DNA of 64,000 bases, taken from Pseudomonadota bacterium (GTDB taxonomy: Bacteria > Myxococcota > Myxococcia > Myxococcales > Myxococcaceae). The notes beneath the pieces were generated by a model, which was given only the letters and a program-made list of their open reading frames with translations, was not told where the DNA came from and ran no database searches. Below, in pieces: positions 43,940-53,005 of the stretch. Numbering within the stretch: position 1 is the first letter of the stretch; the number at the start of each line of letters is the position of its first letter. The position numbers and the translations under genes were made by a program. The stretch lies in assembly GCA_023426545.1 (NCBI GenBank), contig JAFAAN010000043.1, positions 1 to 64,000 on the forward strand, in the 5' to 3' direction.

Positions 43940-46153
43940 ATGGGGTTGGCCGTCACGGTGGCCGTGCTGCTCGCGGCCACCCCCACCTTCGTCACCCGGG
44001 GCGACGTGACCCCCGAGGTGGCGCTGCGCCGCGAGGCGGAGGCCGCCTGGAAGGCGCTGGAGGCGCGCTACGCGGCGGAGGCCGGCGGCGTCCCGGCGAA
44101 GGCGCCGGCCTCCATCGTCCTCCAGAAGGGCGCGGCGCTGACGCCCCAGCGCAACGGCCAGGGTCGGCCGGGGTGGGTGGAGCTGCGGCAGAACGCGCCG
44201 GGCGTGCTGGACGAGCGGCTGCGGCTGGCGCTCCGGCACGAGCTGGCGCACCAGCTCTTGTGGTGGGCCTGTCCCCAGTCCAGCGAGGACCGGCTCTTCC
44301 ACGAGGCCTTCGCCGTGTCGGTGAGCGGCGAGCTGCCCGTGTGGAGGGAGGGGCCATACATGTCGCTGTCCCGCGCGGCGTCGGAGCTGGCGGCGGCGCC
44401 GGAGGTGGAGACGCCCCGGGCCCGGCGCGCGCTGGCGCGGGTGCTGGGGGAGTCCGCGGGCTTCCCCCAGGCGCTGTCCCGCAGGCTCCGGCAGTGTCAG
44501 GACGGCGCGCGGTGGACCACCCCGCTGTCCGTCGATGAGCTGGCCGGCGTCGGCGCGCGCGCGGCTATGCCCGCCGCGGTGGTGGTGAGCCGCCACTCGG
44601 GCGAGGTGCTGGTCTCGGAAGGAGACGTGCGGCGCGCGCTGCCCTACGGCTCGGTGCTCAAGCCCTTCTTGTATGCGGCGGGCGCGGAGCACCCGGTGCT
44701 GCCGGCCCGCGCAGGCGCGCAGGAGTGGGCGTGTGGGCCCGGGCTGCCGGCGAAGGTGGACGCGCGCACCGCGCTGCTGCGCTCGTGCAACGGCTACTTC
44801 CTGGACTGGGAGGCACGGGGCTCGGCGCCCAGGGGGTTCGGCGCGTGGGGCCCCGTGCTGGGCGCGCTGGGGCTGACGGGCGTGCCGAAGGACATCGCGG
44901 ATGCCACGGGTCTGCGCTCCACGCTGGCCGTGTCGCCGTGGGGTGTGGCGCAGGCCTACCGCCTGCTGGCGGAGGCTCGGCCGGACGTGGTGGCGCTGCT
45001 GGCGGACAACGCCGCGCTTGGCACGTTGTCGGAGCTGCCGGCCTCCCTGGCGCTGTCCGGCGTGGCCACGAAGACGGGCACCGTGCGCGACGCCGCGAGC
45101 CGGCCCCAGTTCGGCTGGATTGCCGCCGTGGACGCGGACCTGGTGGTGGTGGTGATGCGGCCCGGCGCCATGCCCCGGCAGTTCGCGGACGAGGTGCCCC
45201 GGCTGCTCGCGCGGGCGCGCAAGCAGGCCGGGCTGGAGGCCACGCGCGTGCAGGTGCTGGGGTTGCTGCCCGCGGAGGAAGTGGAGGCGCGCTGCCCCGG
45301 CGCGGGCTTCGCCCTGGAGGGCGGCGTGCCACGCGCCAGCGCGGAGTCCTGGGCGCCGCTGGCCTCCCTCGCGCGGCGGGGCGCGGCGGTGTGCCTGGGC
45401 GCACCGTGGCGCGTGCGCTTCCCGGGGGGGCCGGAGGAGGGGCGCGACTACGCGGGCGTCTTCGTCACCTCCGCGCCGCCGCCCTACCGGGCACCTGCTG
45501 GCGTCCCCACCTCCGCCAACGCGATGAGGGCGCGGCGCGGCTCGGACTTCGTCTTCCGCACCACGCGCCTGCTGTACACGGCGGGCGTGGTGACCGCCGA
45601 GGACGCGACGCTGGCGGGCGAGGCCCGCGTGGCGCTGGCGCGGGTGGTGGCGCACAACGCGCAGCACAGCCGTCACCCGGGCCGCCCCGTCTGTGACACC
45701 ACGCATTGTCAGGCCTTTCGCGGCACCGTGCGCGTGCGGCCCGAGGAGTCGCGGGCCCTGGGCATGGCGCCGCTGCGGTGGCGCCGGTGGCTGACCTTCT
45801 CGCAGGGCGGGGAGGAGCCCTGGCGCCAGGCGCGGCCCCGCGCGGAGGTGGAGCGGCTGCTGGGCCGGGGGCTGGTGTCACTGCGCTTCGAGGCGGGCCG
45901 AGTGCACGCGCTGCGCACCGAGACGGAGGGGGACGCCACCTTCGAGTCCGCGAGCTCCCTGCCGTGTGACCTGCTGCGCTCCGGGCTGAAGCTGCCGTCG
46001 TGTCCACGCACGGCGTCCTTCGATGGCGCGTCCCTGGTGTTCGAGGGCCGCGGCCGGGGCCATGGCGAGGGGCTGGATGTCGAGGCCGCGAAGGTCGCGG
46101 GAACGCGCAGCGATGTGGTGCTCGAGGAGGCCTATGGCCGTGAAACCCAATGA
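43940..46153 (+). CDS. DUF2300/YfaQ-like protein with HExxH, PBP-like and SpoIID segments
   Basis: The 737-residue secreted protein starts at ATG 43940, 3 nt after the macroglobulin stop. A signal (MGLAVTVAVLLAATPTFVT) precedes three segments. (1) At about 30-125, HELAHQ at 100-105 plus Glu122 resembles a zinc-metallopeptidase site. (2) At about 200-420, GSVLKP (Ser238, Lys241), SCN (282-284) and KTGT (378-381) follow the order and roughly the spacing of penicillin-binding transpeptidase catalytic motifs. (3) At about 520-640, TAGVVTAEDATLAGEARVALARVVAHNAQ resembles SpoIID/LytB. The DUF2300 annotation may cover parts of this. It is the last gene of the macroglobulin unit. Roles are inferred from motifs only. 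Confidence 0.75.
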   Translation: MGLAVTVAVLLAATPTFVTRGDVTPEVALRREAEAAWKALEARYAAEAGGVPAKAPASIVLQKGAALTPQRNGQGRPGWVELRQNAPGVLDERLRLALRHELAHQLLWWACPQSSEDRLFHEAFAVSVSGELPVWREGPYMSLSRAASELAAAPEVETPRARRALARVLGESAGFPQALSRRLRQCQDGARWTTPLSVDELAGVGARAAMPAAVVVSRHSGEVLVSEGDVRRALPYGSVLKPFLYAAGAEHPVLPARAGAQEWACGPGLPAKVDARTALLRSCNGYFLDWEARGSAPRGFGAWGPVLGALGLTGVPKDIADATGLRSTLAVSPWGVAQAYRLLAEARPDVVALLADNAALGTLSELPASLALSGVATKTGTVRDAASRPQFGWIAAVDADLVVVVMRPGAMPRQFADEVPRLLARARKQAGLEATRVQVLGLLPAEEVEARCPGAGFALEGGVPRASAESWAPLASLARRGAAVCLGAPWRVRFPGGPEEGRDYAGVFVTSAPPPYRAPAGVPTSANAMRARRGSDFVFRTTRLLYTAGVVTAEDATLAGEARVALARVVAHNAQHSRHPGRPVCDTTHCQAFRGTVRVRPEESRALGMAPLRWRRWLTFSQGGEEPWRQARPRAEVERLLGRGLVSLRFEAGRVHALRTETEGDATFESASSLPCDLLRSGLKLPSCPRTASFDGASLVFEGRGRGHGEGLDVEAAKVAGTRSDVVLEEAYGRETQ

Positions 46154-46281
46154 TAACTTTTCAATGACTTTATCCTGTTGTTCACGTTATCTTTGGTTTA
46201 CGTGAAATGGCGTCAAGGGCGAGCGTAGAGTGGGAGCGCCCGTCCCTTCCGGCGGGCTCTCATTCGCAGGAGTGGTCGCCT
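46154..46281. promoter_or_regulatory. AT-rich promoter region of the secreted protease gene
   Basis: This 128-nt spacer is far richer in A and T than its surroundings (46150-46210). It probably holds the promoter of the downstream protease gene. Several candidate hexamers (TTGTTC, TTATCT) exist, but none is convincing enough to name. Confidence 0.35.
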
Positions 46282-47952
46282 ATGCGCATCACCCGAATTC
46301 CCCTCCGCCGAAAGCTCTTCGGCGCGCTGTTGTGTTCCGTGTCGGTCGCGGCCTGTGGCCCGGCTCCCGAAATGGACCCCGCGGGAGAAGCGCAGTCCCC
46401 GGAGCTGGGAGCGCAGGAGCAGGGCGTCGTCTACGGCACCGACCACCGCACGGACGTCTATGCATACACGGCGTCTGCGTTGCTGCGTCAGCGGGCCGAG
46501 AAGTCCACCGTGGCGCTGATGCGGCCGTCGGCCCTCAACACCGCCAACCCCAACAACGTCACCTTCAACGCGTCCTCGTTGCAGAGCGCGTACAACCTCT
46601 GCTCCACGCAGCGCTTCCTGAGTGACCCGACGCCGGCCTTCTGCTCCGGGACGCTCATCGATGACGACCTGGTGCTCACCGCGGGGCACTGCATCTCCAC
46701 GTCGGACTGCTCGAACACGCGCTTCGTCTTCAACTTCTACCGCACGTCGGCCACGACGCTGCAGACGGTGACGACGGCGGACATCTTCTCCTGCCAGGCC
46801 ATCGTCGCGCGCCAGCAGGGCACGGTGAACGGCCGCAACCTGGACTACGCCGTCGTCCGGCTGGACCGCGCCGCCACGCCGCGCTTCGAGCCCGCGCCCG
46901 TCCGCCCGGGCAGCACCGCGCTGCCGGTGAACACGGGCGTGTCTGTGATTGGCTCCGGCAGCGGCATTCCGTTCAAGATTGATGATGGCGGCTGGGTGCG
47001 GGATGCCCGCGCCGGCACGCTGGACTACTTCGTCGCCAACACGGACACCTTCGGCGGTAACTCGGGCTCGGGTGTCTACGAGAACGGCAGCTTCACCGTG
47101 GCCGGCATCCTGGTCCGCGGTGACACGGACTACGTGAGCCAGGGCAGCTGCCGTGTCGTGAACCAGTGCGCCGACACGGGCTGCCGCGGCGAGGACATCA
47201 CCTACGCGCGTCCCGCCGTGGACCACTACTGCTCCGTCGCCGGCAGCCTGCGCCTGTGCGGCACCACGGAGCCGCCTCCTCCGCCTCCGCCTCCTCCGCC
47301 GCCCCCGGGCAACCCGTTCAACTACTCCGCCACCAACACCAACAGCGCCCAGGAGAACACCACCAACTACGCCATCGCGCTGACGGCGGGCCAGACGCTC
47401 ACCATCGCGACGTGCGGCCTGGCGGGCTCGACCTTCACCGGGGATACCTACCTGCGCCTGCGCAACGCCGTCGGCAACGAGGTGGCCACCAACGACGACG
47501 CCTGCGGGGGCCGTGGCTCCAGCATCACCTACGTCGCCCCCACCACCGGTGACTACATCATCAACGCGGGTTGCTACTCCAGCGGCAGCTGCACCGGCAG
47601 CGTCGCCTGGACGATCTCCAGCGGCTCCAGTGGCTCCACCAGCGGCAGCTTCAGCTTCAACGTCACCAACACCAACAGCGCCCTGCAGAACACCGCCAAC
47701 GAGAACGTCACCATCGCCGCGGGGAAGACGCTCACCGTGGCCACCTGCGGCCTGGCGGGCGCGTCCTTCACGGGCGACACCTACCTGCGGCTCTTCAATG
47801 GCGCCACGCAGGCGGCCGCCAACGACGACGCGTGCAGTGGCCGGGGCTCCAGCCTGACGTACACCTCGCCCACGGCCACCACCCTGCAGATTCGCGCGGG
47901 CTGCTACTCCAGCGGCTCGTGCAGCGGCACCGTGGTGTGGAGCATCCAGTAG
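46282..47952 (+). CDS. Secreted trypsin-like serine protease with two PPC-type C-terminal repeats
   Basis: The 556-residue protein starts at ATG 46282, with AGGAG 11 nt upstream. A lipoprotein signal ends at SVSVAACGP. The protease domain (about 60-330) has TAGHC (His136), a conserved Asp in LDYAVVRLD (Asp188) and GNSGSGV (Ser261), a complete catalytic triad. Disulfide-forming cysteines are frequent. A poly-Pro linker (EPPPPPPPPPPPPG) leads to two tandem repeats of about 100 residues, each with TNTNSA, TIATCGLAG or TVATCGLAG, TGDTYLRL, NDDAC and AGCYSSGSC. These are pre-peptidase C-terminal-like domains that aid secretion or substrate binding. It is a likely predatory or nutritional protease. 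Confidence 0.9.
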   Translation: MRITRIPLRRKLFGALLCSVSVAACGPAPEMDPAGEAQSPELGAQEQGVVYGTDHRTDVYAYTASALLRQRAEKSTVALMRPSALNTANPNNVTFNASSLQSAYNLCSTQRFLSDPTPAFCSGTLIDDDLVLTAGHCISTSDCSNTRFVFNFYRTSATTLQTVTTADIFSCQAIVARQQGTVNGRNLDYAVVRLDRAATPRFEPAPVRPGSTALPVNTGVSVIGSGSGIPFKIDDGGWVRDARAGTLDYFVANTDTFGGNSGSGVYENGSFTVAGILVRGDTDYVSQGSCRVVNQCADTGCRGEDITYARPAVDHYCSVAGSLRLCGTTEPPPPPPPPPPPPGNPFNYSATNTNSAQENTTNYAIALTAGQTLTIATCGLAGSTFTGDTYLRLRNAVGNEVATNDDACGGRGSSITYVAPTTGDYIINAGCYSSGSCTGSVAWTISSGSSGSTSGSFSFNVTNTNSALQNTANENVTIAAGKTLTVATCGLAGASFTGDTYLRLFNGATQAAANDDACSGRGSSLTYTSPTATTLQIRAGCYSSGSCSGTVVWSIQ

Positions 47953-47968
47953 CACCGCTGTGACGTGA

Positions 47969-48000
47969 GGGCGCGGGTGGCTTCGCAGCCGCCCGCGCCC
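47969..48000. terminator. Bidirectional terminator hairpin
   Basis: GGGCGCGGGTGGC and GCCGCCCGCGCCC (13 pairs, one G-T) around loop TTCGCA. It sits 16 nt after the protease stop and 36 nt from the stop of the convergent glycosyltransferase gene. Confidence 0.7.
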
Positions 48001-48035
48001 GCCGCTTCACAGACCCGAGGGGGCCCCGTCCCGAC

Positions 48036-49328
48036 TCATGTCCGGACGAGCCGCAGCACGGCCTGGGCCGCGCGCTCGGTGCCGTCCACGCCCGCCAGCG
48101 TCGCGGCCAGCGCGCGGGCCCGTGTGGCGACCTCGGGGCGCGACACCTGGGTGACCGCCTGGGCGATGGCGGCGGCGCTCAGCTCGGAGGGTAGGATGGC
48201 GGTGCCCACGCCGAGCCGCTCGACGCGCCGCGCGTTCGCGAGCTGGTCGCCGCCGAAGGGGACGACCACCATGGGCCGCCCGGCCGCGAGTGACTCCTGC
48301 ACGGTGTTGTTCCCACCGTGGGTCACCACCAGGTCCACCTGCTGGAGCAGAGGGACCTGCGGGACGCTGCGGAAGACATGCGTGCGCGGGCCGGCGCGCG
48401 CCTGGAGCCGCTCGAAGCTGGCGCCAGCGCTGACCACCACGCCCACGTCGTGCCGCGCCAGACCGTCGAGGAGGGTGTGGAAGACTTGTGGCTGACCGTT
48501 GAACACCGTCCCCAGCGAGACGTAGACGTGCGTGCGACCGGGCTCGATGGCGGCGAGCGCCGGGTCATCCCTGTTGGCGGGCAGGGTGCGCGGCAGGCAG
48601 GGCCCCGTCATCTCCACCGGGCCGGACAGCGGCTTCAAGCCGGGCTCCAGCTCGGGGGTGGTCGCCATCAGGTTGAGGTCCTCGGAGATGGGCGCGGCGA
48701 GCAGGCCCTCCGCCCTCAGCGGCACGCGCAGCGCCTTCGCGGCCCGGGCCACGCGCGCGTCGAACCAGCGCAGGAGCGCGATGCCCCGCTGCTCCGCTTG
48801 CGTCCACGCTTCGTCGCGAGGCGCGTCGTCCCGGAGTCCGCTGCCGAAGGGCGCCGCGCCCTCTACGTGAAAAGGGAGCGCGGAGTGGTACAGCGCCGCG
48901 TAGGGCCGCCGTGTCATGCGGGCAGCGAGCAGCGCCGCGGGCATGAGGTAGTCCGCCAGCACGACGTCGGCGTTGGTGGCCTCGATGGCCGCGGCGATGC
49001 GGCGGGCCTGGGCTTCCATGCCCGTGGTGAACAGCCGCAGCGCCAGCGCCAGCTCGTCGAGCCCCCGCGCCCGGGTGATGCGCGCGCCGAACCAGAGCGT
49101 GGCGGGAGAGGGTGGCAGGGGCACGAGCCGGAAGCCGTCGCGCCGGAGCGCCTCGGGGAGCTGGGAGGCGTAGCGGAGCGGCTCCGGCAGCAGGCCCGGG
49201 AAGGGCACGGAGGCCACCGTGATGGCCATGGACACGTCATGTCCAAGCGCTCGCAATCGGCCCCCGATGGCGCGGAGCGCTTGGGTGTGTCCCGCCGTCG
49301 GATGTGCTGCCATGAGGACGCTCGCCAT
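48036..49328 (-). CDS. MGT/UGT-like macrolide-type glycosyltransferase
   Basis: The 430-residue GT-B enzyme starts at ATG 49328 (MASVLMAAHPTAGHTQ). The N-terminal Rossmann domain ends near residue 215. The C-terminal domain begins HVYVSLGTVFNG and contains the sugar-nucleotide motif VTHGGNNTVQESLAAGRPMVVVPFGGDQ, the signature of the MGT family (GT1) that glycosylates macrolides, flavonoids or carotenoids. No acceptor or biosynthetic genes are adjacent, so it may detoxify foreign compounds. No signal peptide is present. Confidence 0.88.
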   Translation of the reverse strand: MASVLMAAHPTAGHTQALRAIGGRLRALGHDVSMAITVASVPFPGLLPEPLRYASQLPEALRRDGFRLVPLPPSPATLWFGARITRARGLDELALALRLFTTGMEAQARRIAAAIEATNADVVLADYLMPAALLAARMTRRPYAALYHSALPFHVEGAAPFGSGLRDDAPRDEAWTQAEQRGIALLRWFDARVARAAKALRVPLRAEGLLAAPISEDLNLMATTPELEPGLKPLSGPVEMTGPCLPRTLPANRDDPALAAIEPGRTHVYVSLGTVFNGQPQVFHTLLDGLARHDVGVVVSAGASFERLQARAGPRTHVFRSVPQVPLLQQVDLVVTHGGNNTVQESLAAGRPMVVVPFGGDQLANARRVERLGVGTAILPSELSAAAIAQAVTQVSRPEVATRARALAATLAGVDGTERAAQAVLRLVRT

Positions 49329-49561
49329 GGGGCACAGCGTACCAGCGCATGCCTGGCGCCTCGCCTCATGTGCCTCGGATGACACGGGGGCGTCATGGCG
49401 CGTGAGCGAGCCCAGACAGGTGCCATCCCCCAGCGCTTCTTCACCTGCATGCCTCGCATTCGCTCCGCCTCGATGCCGCGTGACATCGACCCTGGACAGT
49501 CGAGGATGTTCGTGATTGTTGGAGGTCAAATCATTGCCATTTGTCTCAGCAAGGAGCTGAC

Positions 49562-51211
49562 ATGCGCCGTTCACTCGCCCTACTCGTGTTGTTGCTGCTG
49601 CCCCTGCCGGGGCTCGCGCTGAACGAGGGCCTGGGCGAGCCTCCCGCGGACGTGGACCGGCGCACGCCCATGGCGACGGCGTCAGGCTTCCTGGATGCCG
49701 CGCATGCGCGAGACGCGGCACGCGCGCCCCACTATCTGTCCCTGTCTCACCTACCACCGGGGCAGCAGGCCGAGGAGGGTCTGCGGCTGGCGCGGCGGCT
49801 CGTCTTCGTGCTGGACCGGATGTTGTGGCTGGACTTCTCGAACATCAGCCAGAAGCCGGAAGGTGACGCTGCCGGCACTGTCTACGCCTCGCTGGGGCAG
49901 ATTCCGTTGCCGCGCGGCTCGGTGGACGTCCGCTTGCAGCGCGTGGACGGCCCGGATGGGCCCGTCTGGGTGGTCAGCGAGGACACGGTGCGCGCCATCG
50001 ACACGCTCTTCACGGTGTACGGCTCGCCCCTGCTGGAGAAGCTGCCACCGCTGCTCTTCGTCCGGCCGGTGTGGGTGCTGGAGCTGTGGCAGTGGCTGGG
50101 CCTGGGCCTGCTGGTGGTGGCCGCGTGGCTCACCGGCCGTCTGGTGGAGGCGGTGGCGCTGCGGCTGGGGGCCCGGGCGACGGGCATGACGCAGGCGGGG
50201 TGGGATGACCAACTGGTGGCGGCGGGGAAGGGCCCCTTGCGTCACCCGGTGGCGGCGGTGGTGGTGGCCTCCGGTACGCGCATGTTGCTGCTGCCTCCAC
50301 CCGCGCAGCACCTGGTGGACGTGGTGGCGCGCTCGCTCGTCATCGTGGCGGTGGCGTGGTTCCTCATGCGCTTCGTGCGGCTGGCGGCGGGCTTCCTGGA
50401 GCAGCGGGTGAGCACGGAGAGCAAGGACGTGGCGCGGGTGCGCGGGCTGCGCACGCAGCTGGCCGTCATGCGCCGGGTCATCGAGTGCTCCGTGGTGCTG
50501 GTGGCGGGCTCGCTGCTGCTGCTCCAGTTCGAGGCCGTGCGCAACGTGGGCGTGTCGCTGCTGGCCTCCGCGGGCATCGCCGGCCTGGTGCTGGGCCTCG
50601 CCGCGCAGAAGTCCATCTCCACGCTGCTGGCGGGCATCCAGCTCTCCATCACCCAGCCGGTGCGCATCGGTGACACCGTCATCGTGGAGGGCGAGTGGGG
50701 CTGGGTGGAGGAAATCACCCTCACGTACATCGTCGTGAAGGTGTGGGACCTGCGCCGGCTGGTGGTGCCGATGAGCCACTTCCTCGACAAGCCGTTCCAG
50801 AACTGGAGCAAGGTGTCGCCCGACATCATGGGCACGGCGGAGATATTCGTGGACTTCCGCACCGACGTGCCCGCGGTGCGCGCCGAGCTGCGGCGCATCT
50901 GTGAGACCGACGGCAAGGGGCTCTGGGATGGCAAGGTGGCGGGCCTCCAGGTGACGGAGTGCACCGAGCGCACCATCAAGCTCCGCGCGTTGGTGAGCGC
51001 GCCGGACTCGGGCAAGGCGTGGGACCTGCGGTGCCTCGTCCGCGAGAAGCTCATCGCCTTCCTCCAGAAACAGCCGCACGGCCTGCCGATGCTCCGCGCC
51101 GAGGCCACCCACGCGAGCGCCCCGGACGGCGCCGCCGTCACGCTCGGCGTGGTCCCACTGAGCGGGCGTGGCGGCGCGAACGTCTTGGTGCCAGCGAAGG
51201 GCCAGGACTGA
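49562..51211 (+). CDS. MscS-family mechanosensitive channel with periplasmic N-terminal domain
   Basis: The 549-residue protein starts at ATG 49562 behind AAGGAG. A signal peptide (ALLVLLLLPLPGLAL) and a periplasmic domain (about 20-160) are followed by four or five membrane helices. TM3 (GVSLLASAGIAGLVLGLAAQKSISTLL) has the alternating Gly/Ala pattern that lines the MscS pore, and the beta-domain (QPVRIGDTVIVEGEWGWVEEITL) follows directly. Larger MscS members with an added N-terminal domain modulate gating. The channel would relieve osmotic downshock, a stress expected during swarming or spore germination. Confidence 0.92.
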   Translation: MRRSLALLVLLLLPLPGLALNEGLGEPPADVDRRTPMATASGFLDAAHARDAARAPHYLSLSHLPPGQQAEEGLRLARRLVFVLDRMLWLDFSNISQKPEGDAAGTVYASLGQIPLPRGSVDVRLQRVDGPDGPVWVVSEDTVRAIDTLFTVYGSPLLEKLPPLLFVRPVWVLELWQWLGLGLLVVAAWLTGRLVEAVALRLGARATGMTQAGWDDQLVAAGKGPLRHPVAAVVVASGTRMLLLPPPAQHLVDVVARSLVIVAVAWFLMRFVRLAAGFLEQRVSTESKDVARVRGLRTQLAVMRRVIECSVVLVAGSLLLLQFEAVRNVGVSLLASAGIAGLVLGLAAQKSISTLLAGIQLSITQPVRIGDTVIVEGEWGWVEEITLTYIVVKVWDLRRLVVPMSHFLDKPFQNWSKVSPDIMGTAEIFVDFRTDVPAVRAELRRICETDGKGLWDGKVAGLQVTECTERTIKLRALVSAPDSGKAWDLRCLVREKLIAFLQKQPHGLPMLRAEATHASAPDGAAVTLGVVPLSGRGGANVLVPAKGQD

Positions 51212-51317
51212 GGGGTGTGTCGAGGGGCCCCACGGGGAGGCTCCGTCAGGCGGGCCGTGGTTGCCAGCCCCGCCACGCGAGGCCCACCTTCGGACAACGC
51301 TTCGTCTGGAGGTGGGC

Positions 51318-51974
51318 ATGGCTGGAAGGCTTGGCAATGCGGGTGGCGTGGCGGTCCTGGCGGCCATGCTGGGCATCGCTCCCCTCGTGGGACGGGTCTC
51401 CCGCGCGGAGGCGAGCCAGCCGCAGGCGGCGCGCGAAGTCCTGTCGGAGCGCGACCTGCTCCTGGCGCGGCTCGCCCTCGCCGACGCTCAGGCCATCGCG
51501 GCGGGCAACCTGGCGCTGGAGAAGTCCGCCAACCCGCAGGTGCGCCAGCTCGCCCAGCGGATGGTGGACGACCACCGCCGCCACCTCGAGGACCTGAAGC
51601 GCTGGGGCGGCTCTCCCACCATGGACAGGGTGGTGGCGGACCTCGCCCGGCCCCGAAACACGCCGGGCATCGGCGGGTCGGGAGGGGGCGCCGGGCAGGA
51701 CATGTCCATGCAGCGCGCGGATGCCCGCCTGGAGCGAGCGGTGGGGGAGGCGCAGCAGCACCTGGCCGTGCTCCGCAAGGCGGAGGGGACGGTGTTCGAC
51801 ACGGACTTCCTGAAGCGCGTCATCGCGGACCAGGAGAGCACCCAGCACGTGGTGCAGCAGGGCAAGGAGCGCTTCAAGGACGACCACGCCTTCGTCCTCA
51901 TGCTCGACAGGACGGGCAACCTCGCGGACCAGTCCCTGCAGCGGGCGCGGGGGCTGGAAGCGTCCATCGAGTGA
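51318..51974 (+). CDS. DUF4142 ferritin-like secreted protein
   Basis: The 218-residue protein starts at ATG 51318 with GGAGG upstream. An N-terminal signal-like segment (GGVAVLAAMLGIAPLVG) precedes a four-helix bundle with SERDLLLARLALADAQAIAAGNLALEKSANPQVRQLAQRMVDDHRRH, which fits DUF4142. The repeated HxxH-like pattern and metal-ligand-poor helices resemble a ferritin-like fold, and some relatives are induced by stress. A Gly-rich insert (IGGSGGGAGQ) splits the bundle. It lies 106 nt after the MscS gene on the same strand. Confidence 0.85.
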   Translation: MAGRLGNAGGVAVLAAMLGIAPLVGRVSRAEASQPQAAREVLSERDLLLARLALADAQAIAAGNLALEKSANPQVRQLAQRMVDDHRRHLEDLKRWGGSPTMDRVVADLARPRNTPGIGGSGGGAGQDMSMQRADARLERAVGEAQQHLAVLRKAEGTVFDTDFLKRVIADQESTQHVVQQGKERFKDDHAFVLMLDRTGNLADQSLQRARGLEASIE

Positions 51975-52041
51975 ACGTGGCGTGGCTTCGCCGGGCCTCG
52001 CCGGTTGACGTGGCCAAGGCGCGGCGCCTAACTCCGCGGGC

Positions 52042-52983
52042 ATGAGGATCGCCGCGTGGCTGCTGTCGGTGTACCTGTGCGCGTGCGCCACGCCCGTGCC
52101 TCGCGCGCCTCCCGTCGCTCCAGAAGGCGCGACGCCCGTGGGCCCCTTCGTGCCCGAGGCCCGCGCGCTGTTCGAGGGCTGCGTGCCCGTTCCTGACACC
52201 GAGGACTCCCGGCTGTATCGATGTGACGGCCTCACCGTCTGGCTGGCCGAGCGAGGTGACCTGACGCGAGCGCTGGCGCTCGATGAGGCCCAGGCCCGCG
52301 TCACCCAGCGCCTGGGGGCCGGTGTCACCTTCGTGGAGGATGCGCTCCCGCTCATGGGCAGGCCGTGGCCCACGCTCCGTTTCGAGCTGTGTGCCGCGGG
52401 CGGCTGCCGTGCTGGAGGCTACGTCACCGCCGTCACCGGCGAGCTGGACAGAGTGCGGCAGCTCGGGTGTGTGGCGAGGGCCCAGGAGCGGCCATTGCTG
52501 GCGCGCTGCGTGGAGTTGTTCGAGTACCTCGCGTCGAACGGCAATCCGGAGGGGGAAGCGCTGGGCGCCGAGGCGCTGCTCGTCCCACCGCGTCTGCCGT
52601 GGCGTGCCCTGGCCGTGCCCTCGGACTGCCAGTTGTCGACGTCCACGGCGCGAGCGGGGCGCATCCGCTGTGCGGACGCTTCGATGATGTGGAGCCTCTA
52701 CCAACCAGCCCGGTCCGACGAGACGTCACGGTGGCGCGCGCGGAGCGTGGAGGCGCTGCGGGAGGCGCTGCCGGGCGCGGGACCGGTGGAGGAGGTACCC
52801 TGCCGCCTGGAGAACCTGGATACGCGTTGTGAACGCTTCACCGTGCCGTCGCCCGAAGGACCGCTCGTCGTGTGGACCGCCGCCGTGGAGTGGGAGGGGC
52901 GTGGGCTCTTCGCCGCGTGCAGCCACCGCGCCTCCGCGCTTCCCTATCCCGCCGTCTGCAACGGCGCATTCACCCTGCCTTGA
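52042..52983 (+). CDS. Hypothetical lipoprotein
   Basis: The 313-residue protein starts at ATG 52042. A lipobox (YLCAC) gives a lipid anchor near residue 15. Cys residues are spaced along the chain (including CDG, CAAGGCRAGG and CRLENLDTRCERF), suggesting several disulfides. No domain is recognised. It precedes the OpuC-type transporter genes by 22 nt, so it could be co-transcribed with them, but nothing links its sequence to transport. Confidence 0.7.
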   Translation: MRIAAWLLSVYLCACATPVPRAPPVAPEGATPVGPFVPEARALFEGCVPVPDTEDSRLYRCDGLTVWLAERGDLTRALALDEAQARVTQRLGAGVTFVEDALPLMGRPWPTLRFELCAAGGCRAGGYVTAVTGELDRVRQLGCVARAQERPLLARCVELFEYLASNGNPEGEALGAEALLVPPRLPWRALAVPSDCQLSTSTARAGRIRCADASMMWSLYQPARSDETSRWRARSVEALREALPGAGPVEEVPCRLENLDTRCERFTVPSPEGPLVVWTAAVEWEGRGLFAACSHRASALPYPAVCNGAFTLP

Positions 52984-53005
52984 CGCTGGCGAAGGACGGC
53001 ACCGC

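Noticed and set aside
42254..45706. 1150-codon frame antisense to the macroglobulin and DUF2300 genes
   Set aside because: Composition of a shadow frame; the sense strand has overwhelming domain evidence.
47270..47320. Pro-codon repeat considered as a possible CRISPR or microsatellite
   Set aside because: It is an in-frame poly-proline linker between the protease and its C-terminal repeats.
47326..47952. DNA-level tandem repeat considered as a mobile or satellite element
   Set aside because: It corresponds exactly to two protein domain repeats within one frame.
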